DNA of 64,000 bases from Candidatus Pantoea bituminis (GCF_018842675.1 NZ_JAGTWO010000004.1:496001-560000); one strand, 5' to 3'; shown: positions 49,734-60,371, counted from the stretch's first letter. Notes: a model not told the origin generated them from the letters alone. Numbers and translations: made by a program.

Positions 49734-50246
49734 ATGTCTACATCCCCAGAAGAGCACTATCATGACTGGCTACGCGATGCGCATGCCATGGAAGAGCAAG
49801 CGGAAAGCATGCTCAATAAAATGGCCGATCGCCTTGAGCATTATCCTGAGTTGAGGCAGCGTATTGTCCAACACATTGAGGAAACCAAACAACAGCAGAG
49901 CCTGCTCAAGCAGCTGCTGGATCGCCATGATATCCACAACTCCACCCTTAAAGATGCCATGGGCAAAATGGCTGCATTTGGCCAAGCCGTGGGCGGCATG
50001 ACCACGCCAGATGAAGTGGTTAAAGGCGGTATCAGTGGCTATGTGTTTGAGAATTTCGAAATCGCTAGCTACACCAGCCTGATTGCCGCTGCAGAGCATG
50101 TCGGTGATGCGGAAGGCGTGACTATCCTGACGCAGATTCGTGAGCAGGAAATCGCGATGGCGGAATGGCTTTATACGCATCTGCCTGATGTGACGCAGCA
50201 GTTTTTACTGCGCTCGTCACAGTCGGGAGTAGAAGCGAAGAAATAA
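49734..50246 (+). CDS. yciE: YciE, ferritin-like DUF892 protein
   Basis: A 170-residue DUF892 protein like E. coli YciE (HYHDWLRDAHAMEEQAESML, HIEETKQQQSLLKQLLD, NFEIASYTSLIAAAEHVGD). The Glu/His pairs indicate a di-metal four-helix bundle. AAGGAGAGAG precedes ATG 49734. Last gene of the yciFE unit. Confidence 0.93.
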   Translation: MSTSPEEHYHDWLRDAHAMEEQAESMLNKMADRLEHYPELRQRIVQHIEETKQQQSLLKQLLDRHDIHNSTLKDAMGKMAAFGQAVGGMTTPDEVVKGGISGYVFENFEIASYTSLIAAAEHVGDAEGVTILTQIREQEIAMAEWLYTHLPDVTQQFLLRSSQSGVEAKK

Positions 50247-50293
50247 GTTTGAAAGGCTGGAGATGCGTTTAATCAGCATCCCCGGCAAAGAGA

Positions 50294-51245
50294 TTAAGGC
50301 GAGGCGGGCTGCCAGGTATTAACCGCTTGCGTGTCGATCGGTTTTGGCAGCAGCTTCGCCTGATAAAAAGCGTCAGCAATTTTTTGCTGTTCGGCCAGAT
50401 CGGCTGGTTTTACTGGCTCGATGTGATAACTACGCTGCGCATTGGCTTGTACTACAGTTGATATCGGTAATTTCCCCACAGCGGTGACAGCAGTTTCGCT
50501 GCCTCAGCAGGATGCGCTTTCAGCCATTCAGCCTGAGTTTCCAGCGCGTTATAGACAGTATTCAACACGGCAGGATGCGCTTTAGCATACTCTGTCGATG
50601 CCAGATAATAGCGTTGATAACTCGCCAAACCTCTGCCGCTCGTCACTACCCGCACATGCTGTTCAGCCTTCGCGCTGGTCACATAAGGTTCCCAAGTTAC
50701 CCAAGCTGCGACGCTGCCATTTTCCATTGCAGCCCGCCCATCAGCAGGCGTTAACCAAGCGGGGAAACATCGCTGAATTTCAAACCCGCTTTATTCAGCG
50801 CAGCGATCAGCAAATAGTGGCTGCCTGCCGCCTTGGTGACAGCAATCTTTTTCCCTTTCAAATCCTGCAGTGTTTTAATCGATGAATCCGCCGGAACCAA
50901 AATCGCCTGCGCATCTGGTGAGGGTGTTTCGCGGGCGTAATACGTCAGATTAGCGCCTGCCGCCTGCGCAAAAACCGGTACGGTATCGGCGACATCAGCA
51001 GATAAATCAACATTATTCAAATTGAGCGCTTCGAGTAGCGGTAAACCGCTAGAGAATTCATGCCAGCTGACTTTTACCCCTTGGCTGGCAAGAGATTTAT
51101 CCAGCTCGCCACGCTGTTTAATCAGCGTCAGCAAGGTAGATGATTTTTGATAACCGATACGTAAGGTTTGTTCTGCGGCGTGGAGTGGCAAGGAAAACAA
51201 GGCGGCGACCAACAGGGCGCCGCCAAGAGCGTTAAGGCGGGTCAT
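50294..51245 (-). CDS. SsuA-like sulfonate ABC transporter binding protein (two frameshifts)
   Basis: About 317 residues when repaired. It has a signal peptide (LGGALLVAALFSLPLHA), then a SsuA/NMT1-type periplasmic binding protein (TLRIGYQKSSTLLTLIKQRG, LEALNLNNVDL, FAQAAGANLTYYA). The break at the G run 50761-50764 is restored by one base (SDVSPAWLTPADGRAAMENG). A second, at TTT 50471-50473, gives LSPLWGKLPISTVVQANAQR. It binds alkanesulfonates or similar. No ssuB/C permease or ssuD monooxygenase is adjacent, so it is an orphan here. Confidence 0.83.
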
Positions 51246-51359
51246 GATGCATCCTTATGAGTTACTAAGCCTCAGGCGATAATAGGGAGGGCCCTCTATC
51301 CACTAAACGCCGTTTTCTCATAAGCTTTGCCGCGCAGCAGATAACTCGCTGCGCAACGA

Positions 51360-53018
51360 TTAATCCGCCATTAAGTGGCCGTACATCACCATCAAGCGGC
51401 GGGTAACGCCGTTGGTCCAGCCAAACCCATCTTGCAAAGGATATTCACCGCCGCCACCAGGACGTGCACGATCGCCGCTGATGTCATATTTCTCAACCAG
51501 CTTATGATGCAGCTGATAGAAATTATTGACGGTGTTTAGCCAGTTCACCGCTATTTCGCTGGCAAGGGTCTCTTCACCGTAGTTATTTAAGCCAACCACC
51601 GCCATCCACTGCATGGGAGCCCAACCGTTGGGGGCATCCCACTGCTCACCGCTGTCGACCATGGACGTTAGTAATCCACCATTACTCAGTAGCAGCTGGC
51701 GCAGGGCGATAGATTGCAGATGCGCCTGATGCGGCGTAGCAAGGCCAACAAACAGCGGCACCACAGAAGCCGCGGTAAAAGCACCGAAGCGCGCACGTCG
51801 CCAGTCATAATCGCGGAACACGCCTGCGGTGCTGTCCCACAAGTAGCGAGTAATCGCACGTTTACGCGCCTCAGCTTTCTTCTGCCAGGCAAGTGCAGTT
51901 AACTCTTCACCTTTGGCGTGCGATAACGTAGCAATCATCAACTCAAGCTTGTAAAGAAACGCATTGAGGTCAATGGGAATAAATTGCGTGGTGCGAATGC
52001 TTGACAGACGTTTTGGATTACGCAGCCAGCGCGAAGAGTAATCCCAGCCGGATGCGGCACCAGCACGCAGGTCACGATAAACCTCACTTGCCGGACGTTT
52101 TGACTGACGCGCGGTTTCCACGTCTTCAATCCACGACTCGTCACGCGGCGTGTCGCGGTCATCCCAGTAACGATTCAACAATGAACCGTTTGGCATGCGC
52201 ACCACATGACGATAAGCCTGGTTTGGCATCAGCTCACCCGCGCCATCCATCCAGAAGTGGTATTCCTTCATCAGCTGCTCAAGATAGCGCTTTGCGCCTC
52301 GCACACCATCTTCTTCAAACAGCTCAACCATGAGCGCAAACACCGGCGGCTGAGAACGGCTGAGATAATAGGTGCGGTTGCCGTTGGGAATATGGCCGTA
52401 ATTGTCGATTAACCAGGCAAAGTTATCCGCCATGTGACGCAGTAAATCGTCACGACCCGATTCCGCCAGGCCCAGCATGGTGAAATAGGAATCCCAATAG
52501 TAGGTTTCACCGAAGCGTCCGCCTGGCACGACATAAGGTTTTGGCAGCGGCAGCAGTGAGGAATGCGGCATGTGTTGCTGCGGCATTTTAGTCAGCACCG
52601 GCCATAAATCATCGATGTGCTCGTTAAGCGTTTTGTCAGGGTTCGAGACATAAAAGCTCTCGTTAACGCCTGGCAAATAGAAGTGATCGGCCACGAAACG
52701 CGACAGGTCAAAGTCGCTGCTGCGTTTTTGACGGCGATAGCGCATCAGCACGTCGAGCGGATCATACTTTGGCGAACAGTCAGGAAAGGTTTTGCTATCT
52801 TCAAAAATGCGCGACATTTGAACGTTTTCAAACAGTTCAAGGTAGCGATCTGCTGGCGTCAGCGCGTCTGGAGCCGGTAAGCCTTCGATCAGCTCGGGCT
52901 CTGGTTCAGAATCTTGCATGCCGTCCAATTTCAGTTCATGGGGATCGTATAGATACTCAACGTCCGCACCTGCACGAACTTCTTCGAATGCATTGAGTTG
53001 CTGGCGATTAGTATTAAT
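51360..53018 (-). CDS. treF: Cytoplasmic trehalase, probable AUU start
   Basis: About 552 residues, close to E. coli TreF (549). GH37 signatures [14 protein letters not shown] and [10 protein letters not shown] are present, with the catalytic Asp in [10 protein letters not shown] and Glu in [16 protein letters not shown]. It cleaves trehalose to two glucose. No signal peptide. Start choice: a TTG at 52928 is usable but cuts into conserved N-terminal sequence (YDPHELKLD). Read further upstream, the frame continues with [14 protein letters not shown], beginning at an ATT (53016-53018) five bases after GGAGG. This gives the same distance to DPxELKLD as in E. coli. No in-frame ATG or GTG exists there. 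Confidence 0.88.
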   Translation of the reverse strand: MNTNRQQLNAFEEVRAGADVEYLYDPHELKLDGMQDSEPEPELIEGLPAPDALTPADRYLELFENVQMSRIFEDSKTFPDCSPKYDPLDVLMRYRRQKRSSDFDLSRFVADHFYLPGVNESFYVSNPDKTLNEHIDDLWPVLTKMPQQHMPHSSLLPLPKPYVVPGGRFGETYYWDSYFTMLGLAESGRDDLLRHMADNFAWLIDNYGHIPNGNRTYYLSRSQPPVFALMVELFEEDGVRGAKRYLEQLMKEYHFWMDGAGELMPNQAYRHVVRMPNGSLLNRYWDDRDTPRDESWIEDVETARQSKRPASEVYRDLRAGAASGWDYSSRWLRNPKRLSSIRTTQFIPIDLNAFLYKLELMIATLSHAKGEELTALAWQKKAEARKRAITRYLWDSTAGVFRDYDWRRARFGAFTAASVVPLFVGLATPHQAHLQSIALRQLLLSNGGLLTSMVDSGEQWDAPNGWAPMQWMAVVGLNNYGEETLASEIAVNWLNTVNNFYQLHHKLVEKYDISGDRARPGGGGEYPLQDGFGWTNGVTRRLMVMYGHLMAD

Positions 53019-53447
53019 AGCGGCCTCCAGAGCAGTCCGGTTTGCATAAAGAGAAAATTATAGACCTCTCAACCTGCCAAACAACAATGCAGATTGCCTA
53101 TGAACGTAATAAAAATTGTCTATTAATCGGTTTTTTTGCATAAATTATAGCCATATCAACTAAATATGCGGTGGTTCACAAAAAATGCATTTCAGATGAA
53201 TCTCTTAGGTAACTAAAGAAATCAGTTTAGTCTGACAAAAATGGGTATTTATTAACATTTAGACAAGTTTTACAGCCTAAAAAAGGGTGCATAACGTGGC
53301 ATACGAAGCGACGAATGCAATAAATTAAGTGCTTAGGCGTTGTCATTTATCAGTGTGTAATGAGGCCAATTGTTCAGCATGGGGAAAGCTGAAGAGGAAT
53401 AACGCTATTAAGCACGATGTTCCCACGAAAGGGAACATCGCACTGAC
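53019..53447. other. Intergenic region between treF and qorB
   Basis: About 430 bases, AT-rich, without a gene. It carries the treF promoter. A hairpin with perfect 10-bp arms CGATGTTCCC/GGGAACATCG at 53415-53440 lies just beyond the qorB stop and may terminate qorB. Confidence 0.45.
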
Positions 53448-54302
53448 TCATTTTTTCATCGCTGCCCGAATCACATCTTGATAAGGGGTGGTTGCGCGAC
53501 CAATCAGTTTACTCAGCGTATGAGAATCATCGAACAAACCGCCTTGCGCTGCGCCAGCGTCAGAATCCGCCAACATATCAGCCAACCCTTGTGGCAAGCC
53601 TGCGTTTTTGAGTGCGTCAGCAAACTCCGCTTGTGGCAGATTGATGTAATCCACTTTCTCGCCGCTTTGTACCGCAATCTCTGCGGTGAACTGTGCCAGC
53701 GTATAATGATCATCGCCAGCCAGTTCATAAATCTTACCGGCCTGATCGTCGCTGAGCATGACTTCTGCGGCGGCCTCGGCATAATCCTGCCGTGATGCCG
53801 ACGCGATGCGGCCATTATCTGCTGCGCCGATAAACGCATGGTGTGCCAGCGCCGGAGCAATACTTGCGGCGTAATTCTCGCTGTACCAACCGTTACGCAG
53901 CAGCGCGAACGGCACGCCTGAAGCCTGTAATAAGGCTTCGGTAGCGCGGTGCTCAATACCTAATCCCAGTGGCGATTTATCGGCATGCAGCAGGCTGGTG
54001 TAGGCAATGAATTTTACGCCTGCGGTTTTGGCCGCATCGATCACCGCTTTATGCTGCGCTTCACGCTGGCCGACTTCGCTGCCAGAGATGAGCAGCAGTT
54101 TTTCAACGCCCGCAAACGCGGCAACCAGCGTCTCTGGCTTATTGTAATCGGCTGCGCGCACCTGCACACCTTGCCTGGCGAGGTCAGCGGCTTTTTCCGG
54201 TGAGCGCACGGCGGCAATCAGCTGCCCGGCAGAAATTTTCTTCACTAATGCTTCAATCACTAAACGGCCTAATTGGCCAGTCGCGCCTGTTACTGCAATC
54301 AT
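53448..54302 (-). CDS. qorB: NAD(P)H:quinone oxidoreductase 2
   Basis: A 284-residue atypical SDR of the NmrA type, matching E. coli QorB (286 aa): ITVTGATGQLG-type IAVTGATGQLGRLV, AAVRSPEKA, LISGSEVGQREAQHKAVIDA and FALLRNGWYSENY. It reduces quinones with NAD(P)H. It is divergent from ytfH, which encodes its HxlR regulator in E. coli. Confidence 0.93.
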   Translation of the reverse strand: MIAVTGATGQLGRLVIEALVKKISAGQLIAAVRSPEKAADLARQGVQVRAADYNKPETLVAAFAGVEKLLLISGSEVGQREAQHKAVIDAAKTAGVKFIAYTSLLHADKSPLGLGIEHRATEALLQASGVPFALLRNGWYSENYAASIAPALAHHAFIGAADNGRIASASRQDYAEAAAEVMLSDDQAGKIYELAGDDHYTLAQFTAEIAVQSGEKVDYINLPQAEFADALKNAGLPQGLADMLADSDAGAAQGGLFDDSHTLSKLIGRATTPYQDVIRAAMKK

Positions 54303-54364
54303 TTTGATATTCCCTTTAATTTTGCTGTTGGTGAAAAACAGCCTACGAGATAAGCTAACTTTTA

Positions 54365-54376
54365 GTAAGTACTTAC
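54365..54376. promoter_or_regulatory. Palindromic operator between qorB and ytfH
   Basis: GTAAGTACTTAC is a perfect 12-bp palindrome in the short divergent gap. It is a likely binding site of the HxlR regulator. Confidence 0.6.
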
Positions 54377-54406
54377 CTAATTGTTAGTATCAAGAGAACA
54401 GATTAA

Positions 54407-54775
54407 ATGTCTGAAAAGCTAAGTGAAAAATTTAACCGTGGTGCGCTGTTAAACGTAAATTGCCCTTCCCGTGAGGTGTTAAAGCGCATTACCAGTCGCT
54501 GGAGCGTGCTGATTTTGCTGGCACTGAAAAAGGAAACGCTGCGGTTTAGCGAACTGCGGCGCACCGTGGGTGGCGTCAGTGAACGCATGTTGTCGCAGAC
54601 GCTGCGTCATATGGAAGAGGATGGCTTTGTTGAGCGTATTGCTTACGAAGTGGTGCCGCCGCACGTGGAATATCGCCTTACGCCGCTGGGGCGTGAAGTC
54701 GAAGCGCAAGTCACCGGACTTGCCGATTGGCTGGAGGAGAATCTCAGTCGCATTCTGGCGCAGCGCGAGAATTAA
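54407..54775 (+). CDS. ytfH: HxlR family regulator, YtfH/QorR-like
   Basis: A 122-residue winged-helix protein of the HxlR family: conserved Cys in VNCPSREVLK, then ITSRWSVLILLALKKETLRF, GGVSERMLSQTLRHMEEDGF and VEYRLTPLGREV. Family members respond to electrophiles or redox state through the N-terminal Cys. It is divergent from qorB, as in E. coli. Confidence 0.92.
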   Translation: MSEKLSEKFNRGALLNVNCPSREVLKRITSRWSVLILLALKKETLRFSELRRTVGGVSERMLSQTLRHMEEDGFVERIAYEVVPPHVEYRLTPLGREVEAQVTGLADWLEENLSRILAQREN

Positions 54776-54829
54776 TTGACCGATAAGCGGATGCAAGGTG
54801 AAGAGCAAGGCAGTGGTGAGAATCGATAA

Positions 54830-54855
54830 ATGCGCGCTGCTTCCACAGCGCGCAT
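54830..54855. terminator. Bidirectional hairpin between ytfH and the dienelactone hydrolase gene
   Basis: Perfect 10-bp arms ATGCGCGCTG and CAGCGCGCAT with a six-base loop lie between convergent stop codons. Confidence 0.6.
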
Positions 54856-54876
54856 GCGTGAAATCAAGCATGAGGT

Positions 54877-55764
54877 TTAGTGCAGATACTTTTCAAACCA
54901 CGCCAGCGTTCGGCTCCAGGCTAACTCCGCTGCGGCTTTGTCATAGCGTGGCGTTGAATCATTATGAAAACCGTGATTCACACCGGGATAAATATACGCT
55001 TCATAGACTTTGTCATTCTGCTTTAAAGCGGCTTCATACGCAGGCCAGCCAGCATTGATATTCTTATCCAGCTCAGCGTAATGCAGCAGCAGCGGCGCTT
55101 TGATCCGTGGCACATCTTCAGCCTTGGGCTGACGACCATAAAACGGTACGGCGCAAGCTAAATCCGGGAAGGCCACCGCTGCCGCATTTGACACACCGCC
55201 GCCGTAGCAAAATCCGGTGATGCCGACTTTCCCGGTCGCTTCCTGGTGGTGCATAAGAAAATCGATCGCGGCGAAAAAATCGTTCATCAATTTGGTGGGG
55301 TCCACTTTGGCCTGCATTTCTCGGCCTTCATCGTCATTGCCTGGATAGCCGCCCAGCGAACTCAATCCATCCGGTGCCAGCGCAATATAGCCCGCTTTCG
55401 CCACACGGCGCGCCACGTCTTCTATATAGGGATTCAATCCCCGATTCTCATGCACCACAACCACCGCAGGCACTTTGCCTTTGGCATTGGCCGGTTTCAC
55501 GAGATAGCCGCGCACCTCGCCATGACCTTGCGGTGAAGGGTAGTGAATGTATTCCGGTTTGATGTCGGGATCGGTGAATTCAACCTGACTGGCCAGCGCA
55601 TAGTTAGGACTCATCATGCCGAGCAGCGTAGCGCCAGTCATGCCGCCAATCGCCAGCTTGCCTGCCATAGAAATGAATTCGCGTTTACTGATTCTGCCGT
55701 GTGCGTAGTAATCGTAGAGTTCGAGTAATTCCTGAGGGAAATCTTGTGCTGTTAGACGTGTCAT
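54877..55764 (-). CDS. yghX: Dienelactone hydrolase family protein, YghX-like
   Basis: A 295-residue alpha/beta hydrolase. The N-terminal part has a twin-arginine-like signal with Lys-Arg ([17 protein letters not shown]). The catalytic domain follows, with Cys in [10 protein letters not shown], Asp in [12 protein letters not shown] and His in VNHGFHND. It closely resembles E. coli YghX, which is a broken gene in the K-12 strain; here the gene is intact. Substrate unknown. Confidence 0.88.
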   Translation of the reverse strand: MTRLTAQDFPQELLELYDYYAHGRISKREFISMAGKLAIGGMTGATLLGMMSPNYALASQVEFTDPDIKPEYIHYPSPQGHGEVRGYLVKPANAKGKVPAVVVVHENRGLNPYIEDVARRVAKAGYIALAPDGLSSLGGYPGNDDEGREMQAKVDPTKLMNDFFAAIDFLMHHQEATGKVGITGFCYGGGVSNAAAVAFPDLACAVPFYGRQPKAEDVPRIKAPLLLHYAELDKNINAGWPAYEAALKQNDKVYEAYIYPGVNHGFHNDSTPRYDKAAAELAWSRTLAWFEKYLH

Positions 55765-56551
55765 AACAATTCCTTAACCCAGATTAACAGGAGGCGATGC
55801 CGCTTTAACAAAGCACAGCTTGTCAGCTGAGGCAACCGGGATGACTCATCGGGTTAAATGTAATTAACGTAACGGTAGGTGAAAATAACGTGATCGCTCA
55901 CGCAAATTTTTTTATTGGCTATTTCCAAGTGGATTTATCTGCTACGCGCCAATAAGCTTCTTTACAAACTAATCTGTTAATTTAATAAAGAAAATAAACT
56001 CAATTTATTAACATTAGTCGTTTGCTGAAAGCGCATGAATTGGCTCATTCCGCACCCCTTTATAATCGTGGCAAATTAACCTTAAGCACCTAAAAAAGGC
56101 TAAGGCGCTGGTTGAAGTGGAAATCTGTCTAACGCATTAAAAAATAGGATTTTTGCATAACAAGCTCTACGATTAAGCCCCTGTTTTTGACAAGGTTTAT
56201 ACCAGAATAAACCGTAAAAACAGGATGTTGTCATGATTTTTATTCCTAAGCTTTTCTTTGCGAAAGCAGCGTTTTTGCTGCTATTTGATATAACATTTAT
56301 GTCACATAAAGGTGTTTGAATTAACTTTTGCGCCTTGTTTTTAAATAGATAATTGCCGCGAAAAACAATGACCAAAATCAAAAAAGACTGTTATAGTTTT
56401 TGCTCTCCCGATTGTTTCTGTTTCTCTTAGGCGAAGTGTTCTACATTTCGCGGCGGAAATTTAATTAAACGCAATGTGAAATATTTACATTGTGCTTAAC
56501 TTGTTAATTATAAGTAAATATATGGTGTTCTATGTGGCAAAGAGGTAAGCA
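55765..56551. other. Long AT-rich region upstream of the bd oxidase
   Basis: About 790 bases without a credible gene; an open frame at 56100-56381 (minus) has poor composition and no homology I recognise. It contains the promoters of yghX (leftward) and the oxidase operon (rightward). A small AGCAGC-GTTTTT-GCTGCT hairpin is at 56265-56282. Confidence 0.45.
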
Positions 56552-57964
56552 ATGTTTGGATTAGATGCCTTTCATCTGGCCAGGATACAGTTCGCATTTA
56601 CTGTTTCCTTCCATATTATCTTTCCCGCCATCACCATCGGCCTGGCCAGTTTTCTGGCAGTGCTCGAAGGTATGTGGCTGAAATCCCGTAATCAAACTTA
56701 TCGCGATCTCTATCATTTCTGGTCCAAAGTCTTTGCCGTGAACTTCGGTATGGGCGTGGTATCCGGTTTGGTGATGGCGTATCAGTTCGGGACTAACTGG
56801 AGTGGCTTCTCGCAGTTCGCGGGCAGTATCACCGGTCCGTTACTGACCTATGAAGTATTAACCGCATTCTTCCTTGAAGCGGGCTTCCTTGGGGTGATGC
56901 TGTTTGGTTGGAACCGCGTGGGTCCGGGCTTGCACTTCTTTGCCACCTGCATGGTTGCACTCGGCACCATTATCTCCACTTTCTGGATATTGGCGTCTAA
57001 TAGCTGGATGCACACGCCGCAGGGTTACATCATCGAAAACGGTATTGTGATCCCGCAAGACTGGTTCAAGATTGTCTTTAACCCATCGTTCCCGTATCGA
57101 TTGTTGCACATGTCTACAGCGGCATTCCTTGCCAGCGCCTTCTTTGTTGGCTCTTCGGCTGCGTGGCATTTGCTGAAAGGAAATGATAATCCAGCCATTC
57201 GTAAAATGTTCTCGATGGCGCTGTGGATGGCGCTGATTGTGTCGCCAATTCAGGCGATGATCGGTGACGCGCACGGCTTGAATACCCTGGAGCATCAACC
57301 GGCGAAAATCGCTGCCATTGAAGGCCATTGGGAAAACCCACCAGGCGAAGCCACGCCGCTGATCCTGTTTGGCATCCCGGATATGGAAGAAGAGCGCACC
57401 AAATATGCGCTGGAAGTGCCTTATCTTGGCAGCCTGATCTTGACGCACAGCCTGGACAAGCAGGTTCCGGCGCTGAAGACTTTCCCGAAAGAGGATCGTC
57501 CGAACTCCACCGTGATTTTCTGGTCGTTCCGCGTGATGGTCGCGATGGGGCTGCTGATGATTACGCTTGGCGTGGTCAGCCTGTGGTTGCGTTTTAAAGG
57601 TCGCTTGTATGAGTCGCGTCCCTTCCTGTGGTTCGCCCTGTTCATGGGGCCGAGTGGTCTGCTGGCCATATTAGCCGGTTGGTTCACCACAGAAATTGGT
57701 CGTCAACCTTGGGTGGTTTACGGCGTGCAGCGCACCATTGATGCGGTCTCCGCGCATGGTGACCTGCATATGAGTATCAGCCTGCTGGCGTTCATCGTGG
57801 TCTACTGCTCGGTATTTGGTGTCGGTTATCACTACATGATGCGTCTGATTAAACAGGGTCCGATTACTGGCGAAGGTCACGTGGTTGAACACGGTGGTCC
57901 GGGTCAGAAGAAAACCCCTGCGCGTCCGCTGTCTGCAGCAACGCATAAGGAAGGAGACCTCTAA
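56552..57964 (+). CDS. cioA: Cyanide-insensitive-type cytochrome bd oxidase subunit I
   Basis: A 470-residue subunit I of a bd-type ubiquinol oxidase. It is shorter than E. coli CydA (522) because the Q-loop is short, which marks the CioA group. Heme ligands are expected at His in [12 protein letters not shown], His in [14 protein letters not shown] and Met in HGDLHMSIS. About nine membrane helices. It reduces oxygen to water at the inner membrane. Followed one base later by subunit II. Confidence 0.93.
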   Translation: MFGLDAFHLARIQFAFTVSFHIIFPAITIGLASFLAVLEGMWLKSRNQTYRDLYHFWSKVFAVNFGMGVVSGLVMAYQFGTNWSGFSQFAGSITGPLLTYEVLTAFFLEAGFLGVMLFGWNRVGPGLHFFATCMVALGTIISTFWILASNSWMHTPQGYIIENGIVIPQDWFKIVFNPSFPYRLLHMSTAAFLASAFFVGSSAAWHLLKGNDNPAIRKMFSMALWMALIVSPIQAMIGDAHGLNTLEHQPAKIAAIEGHWENPPGEATPLILFGIPDMEEERTKYALEVPYLGSLILTHSLDKQVPALKTFPKEDRPNSTVIFWSFRVMVAMGLLMITLGVVSLWLRFKGRLYESRPFLWFALFMGPSGLLAILAGWFTTEIGRQPWVVYGVQRTIDAVSAHGDLHMSISLLAFIVVYCSVFGVGYHYMMRLIKQGPITGEGHVVEHGGPGQKKTPARPLSAATHKEGDL

Positions 57965-57965
57965 G

Positions 57966-58970
57966 ATGATCGATTTCTCTATTATCTGGTTCACGATTAT
58001 CGTCTTCGCCACGCTGATGTACATCGTGATGGATGGCTTCGATCTCGGTATCGGCATTCTGTTCCCGTTCAACAAAGATCCGGTTGAGCGTGACATGATG
58101 GTGAACACCGTTGCACCGGTTTGGGATGGTAACGAAACCTGGCTGGTGTTGGGCGGCGCGGGCCTGTATGGCGCGTTTCCGCTGGCGTATTCGGTGATTG
58201 CCGATGCGTTGTCGATTCCATTGACTGCCATGTTGATTGGCCTGATTTTCCGGGGCGTGGCGTTTGAATTCCGCTTCAAGGCAATCGAAGAGCATCGCGC
58301 GTTCTGGGATAAATCTTTTATCGCCGGTTCGCTGTTGGCCACCTTTAGTCAGGGCGTCGCAGTCGGCGCGATGCTGAACGGCATTCCGGTTGAAGGCCGC
58401 GCTTTCGCCGGTTCAGCAATGGATTGGTTCGCGCCATTCCCGCTGTTCTGTGGTGTGGGCTTAGTGGTGGCGTATGCGCTGCTGGGCTGCACCTGGTTGA
58501 TCATGAAAACCGAGAACGAGCTGCATCGTAAGATGTCGGCGCTGGCGACACCGCTGGTGATTACGCTATTAGTGATTGTGGCCATTATCAGCTTGTGGAC
58601 GCCATTCTCGCATGCCGATATCGCGCATCGCTGGTTCAGCCGTCCGAACCTATTCTGGTTCCTGCCCGTTCCAGTGCTGGTGCTGCTGTGTTCATGGGGC
58701 ATCATGCGGGCTATCAAGCGTGAAGCGCACTATTCGCCATTCCTGTTAACGCTGGCGCTGGTTTTCCTGGGCTTCTCCGGTTTAGGCATCAGCATCTGGC
58801 CAAACATTATTCCGCCGTCGGTCTCCATCTGGGCGGCAGCATCACCGCCGCAAAGCCAGGCATTTATGCTGGTGGGTAGCCTGCTGATCATTCCAATGAT
58901 TCTGGGTTACACCTTCTGGAGCTACTACGTGTTCCGCGGAAAAATCAAAGCAGACGAAGGATACCATTGA
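57966..58970 (+). CDS. cioB: Cytochrome bd oxidase subunit II
   Basis: A 334-residue membrane protein of the CydB/CioB family: YIVMDGFDLGIGILFPF, VAPVWDGNETWLVLGGAGLYG and FRGVAFEFRFK are conserved. It is partner of subunit I. ATG 57966 follows AAGGAGACC, with only one base after the subunit I stop; the longer upstream reading is rejected as it lies inside subunit I. Confidence 0.94.
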   Translation: MIDFSIIWFTIIVFATLMYIVMDGFDLGIGILFPFNKDPVERDMMVNTVAPVWDGNETWLVLGGAGLYGAFPLAYSVIADALSIPLTAMLIGLIFRGVAFEFRFKAIEEHRAFWDKSFIAGSLLATFSQGVAVGAMLNGIPVEGRAFAGSAMDWFAPFPLFCGVGLVVAYALLGCTWLIMKTENELHRKMSALATPLVITLLVIVAIISLWTPFSHADIAHRWFSRPNLFWFLPVPVLVLLCSWGIMRAIKREAHYSPFLLTLALVFLGFSGLGISIWPNIIPPSVSIWAAASPPQSQAFMLVGSLLIIPMILGYTFWSYYVFRGKIKADEGYH

Positions 58971-58971
58971 T

Positions 58972-59139
58972 ATGCAAACCGAGGTCAGCAGCACGAAAAC
59001 CCACAATGAGACGAAAGCCCCATGGTGGAAACGTATAATGTGGCTGGTGATCATCTACGGCGCAAGCGTGCTGGCACTTGGTGTGGTGGCATCACTGTTT
59101 CGTATGATTATGACAGCGGCAGGTATGCGAAGTCATTAA
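58972..59139 (+). CDS. Small DUF2474 protein, third bd oxidase subunit
   Basis: A 55-residue protein with one membrane helix (WWKRIMWLVIIYGASVLALG). It fits DUF2474, small proteins encoded directly after cioAB and analogous to CydX, which stabilises the oxidase. It starts one base after the subunit II stop. A terminator follows. Confidence 0.88.
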   Translation: MQTEVSSTKTHNETKAPWWKRIMWLVIIYGASVLALGVVASLFRMIMTAAGMRSH

Positions 59140-59153
59140 ACGAACTCTGCTAT

Positions 59154-59180
59154 AAAGGCTGGCTCTGCCAGCCTTTTTTA
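59154..59180 (+). terminator. Terminator of the bd oxidase operon
   Basis: AAAGGCTGGC and GCCAGCCTTT with loop TCT, followed by TTTTA. Confidence 0.93.
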
Positions 59181-59317
59181 ATTAGTACCCTAAGCAATTA
59201 ATGCGATTTATGCCTGAGAAGCCTACGGTTTCTTTACCCTTCCTTACATTCTTTATACGTTTTTGTTATTCTTTTGTGACGAATCTCGCAGTACAACTCA
59301 CTTCGACGTAAACCACC

Positions 59318-60187
59318 ATGCTCAGCCTGACCCTTAAGAAACAGTACATCAACGATTTGGTGGACTGGATAGAGGCGAATCTGACCGACGATCTCAACAT
59401 CGATCTGATTACCCTGAAATCTGGTTACTCTAAATGGCACATGCAGCGCATGTTCAAAGAGATGACCGGACAAACGCTGGCGGCTTATACGCGCAAGCGC
59501 CGTTTAACCCTGTCTGCAATGGCGCTGCGTTTAACCCGGATGCCGCTGATCGACATTGCGGTGCGCTTTGGTTTTGATAATCAGCAGAATTTCACTCGCG
59601 TATTCAAGAACCATTTCTCCGTCACGCCAGGTGCATTTCGCCGTATTCCCGATTTGCCGGTAAAGCATTTCCACGGTCGCATTCCGGTGCGTTCACCCAT
59701 TGATCAGGCTGAATTGGTGATGCGTGAAGACGATCTGCAATTGTGTGGTGAAGTGGTGGAATGGGAATGTAAGTTTGGCGATTACATTCACGACAGCGAG
59801 CAGCGTGTTGCCGAGCAGGCGCGGCATTTTGTCCGTTTCGCTGGGCAATATGTCGAACGCGGTTGGCTCGGTTTTCAATACAGCCCTGGCAGTTCTTCCG
59901 CTGAACAGCAACATATCAGTCTGTTTCAAGCCCTGGAAAGTCAGCATGCTGAAAAGCTGAGTTCGCAAGTCGTGAACTGGACGGCGAATCGCGGCCTGTA
60001 TGCGATGATCCGCTGGAGTGGTACACCGGAACAGCTCACGCGTTTTATCTCCGATATTTATTACCTGCACCTGCCAGCACTGGGTGTGGCGCGCCGTCCG
60101 GGTAAAGATTTGCTGCGTTTAGATCTTAAAGCCTCCAAGCCAGATTGGCTGATCGGCGTGTTCGCCATTCCGGTAACAAAAGACTAA
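59318..60187 (+). CDS. AraC family regulator, Rob-like
   Basis: A 289-residue protein with an N-terminal AraC/XylS double helix-turn-helix (about 8-108: SKWHMQRMFKEMTGQTLAAY, RFGFDNQQNFTRVFKNHF) and a C-terminal GyrI-like ligand domain. Order and length equal E. coli Rob (289 aa), but identity is only partial, so this is probably a paralogue. Rob-type proteins activate efflux and stress genes. A terminator follows at 60198. Confidence 0.88.
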   Translation: MLSLTLKKQYINDLVDWIEANLTDDLNIDLITLKSGYSKWHMQRMFKEMTGQTLAAYTRKRRLTLSAMALRLTRMPLIDIAVRFGFDNQQNFTRVFKNHFSVTPGAFRRIPDLPVKHFHGRIPVRSPIDQAELVMREDDLQLCGEVVEWECKFGDYIHDSEQRVAEQARHFVRFAGQYVERGWLGFQYSPGSSSAEQQHISLFQALESQHAEKLSSQVVNWTANRGLYAMIRWSGTPEQLTRFISDIYYLHLPALGVARRPGKDLLRLDLKASKPDWLIGVFAIPVTKD

Positions 60188-60197
60188 ATGCATATTT

Positions 60198-60231
60198 CGT
60201 GCGGTAATCTGTGACTAACCGCACGATTTTA
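60198..60231 (+). terminator. Terminator after the Rob-like gene
   Basis: CGTGCGGT and ACCGCACG arms with a 12-base loop, followed by ATTTTAT. Confidence 0.75.
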
Positions 60232-60371
60232 TAAAAAAATCGCCGATTCTGGCGTAAAATCCTCTCTTGAAACCCTGACGTTGCGCATTCATCGGGCAAC
60301 CATCCTTCAGGGCTGGAATATTCATCTGCAATTCAGGCCGCTTCCGGCTAAAAATGATAAAGACCTCAACT

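Noticed and set aside
53448..54203. Open frames opposite and within qorB
   Set aside because: They are shadows of the strong qorB coding frame.
56100..56381. 93-codon frame on the minus strand upstream of the bd oxidase
   Set aside because: No family resemblance, atypical composition and no clear ribosome binding site; it lies in an AT-rich promoter region.
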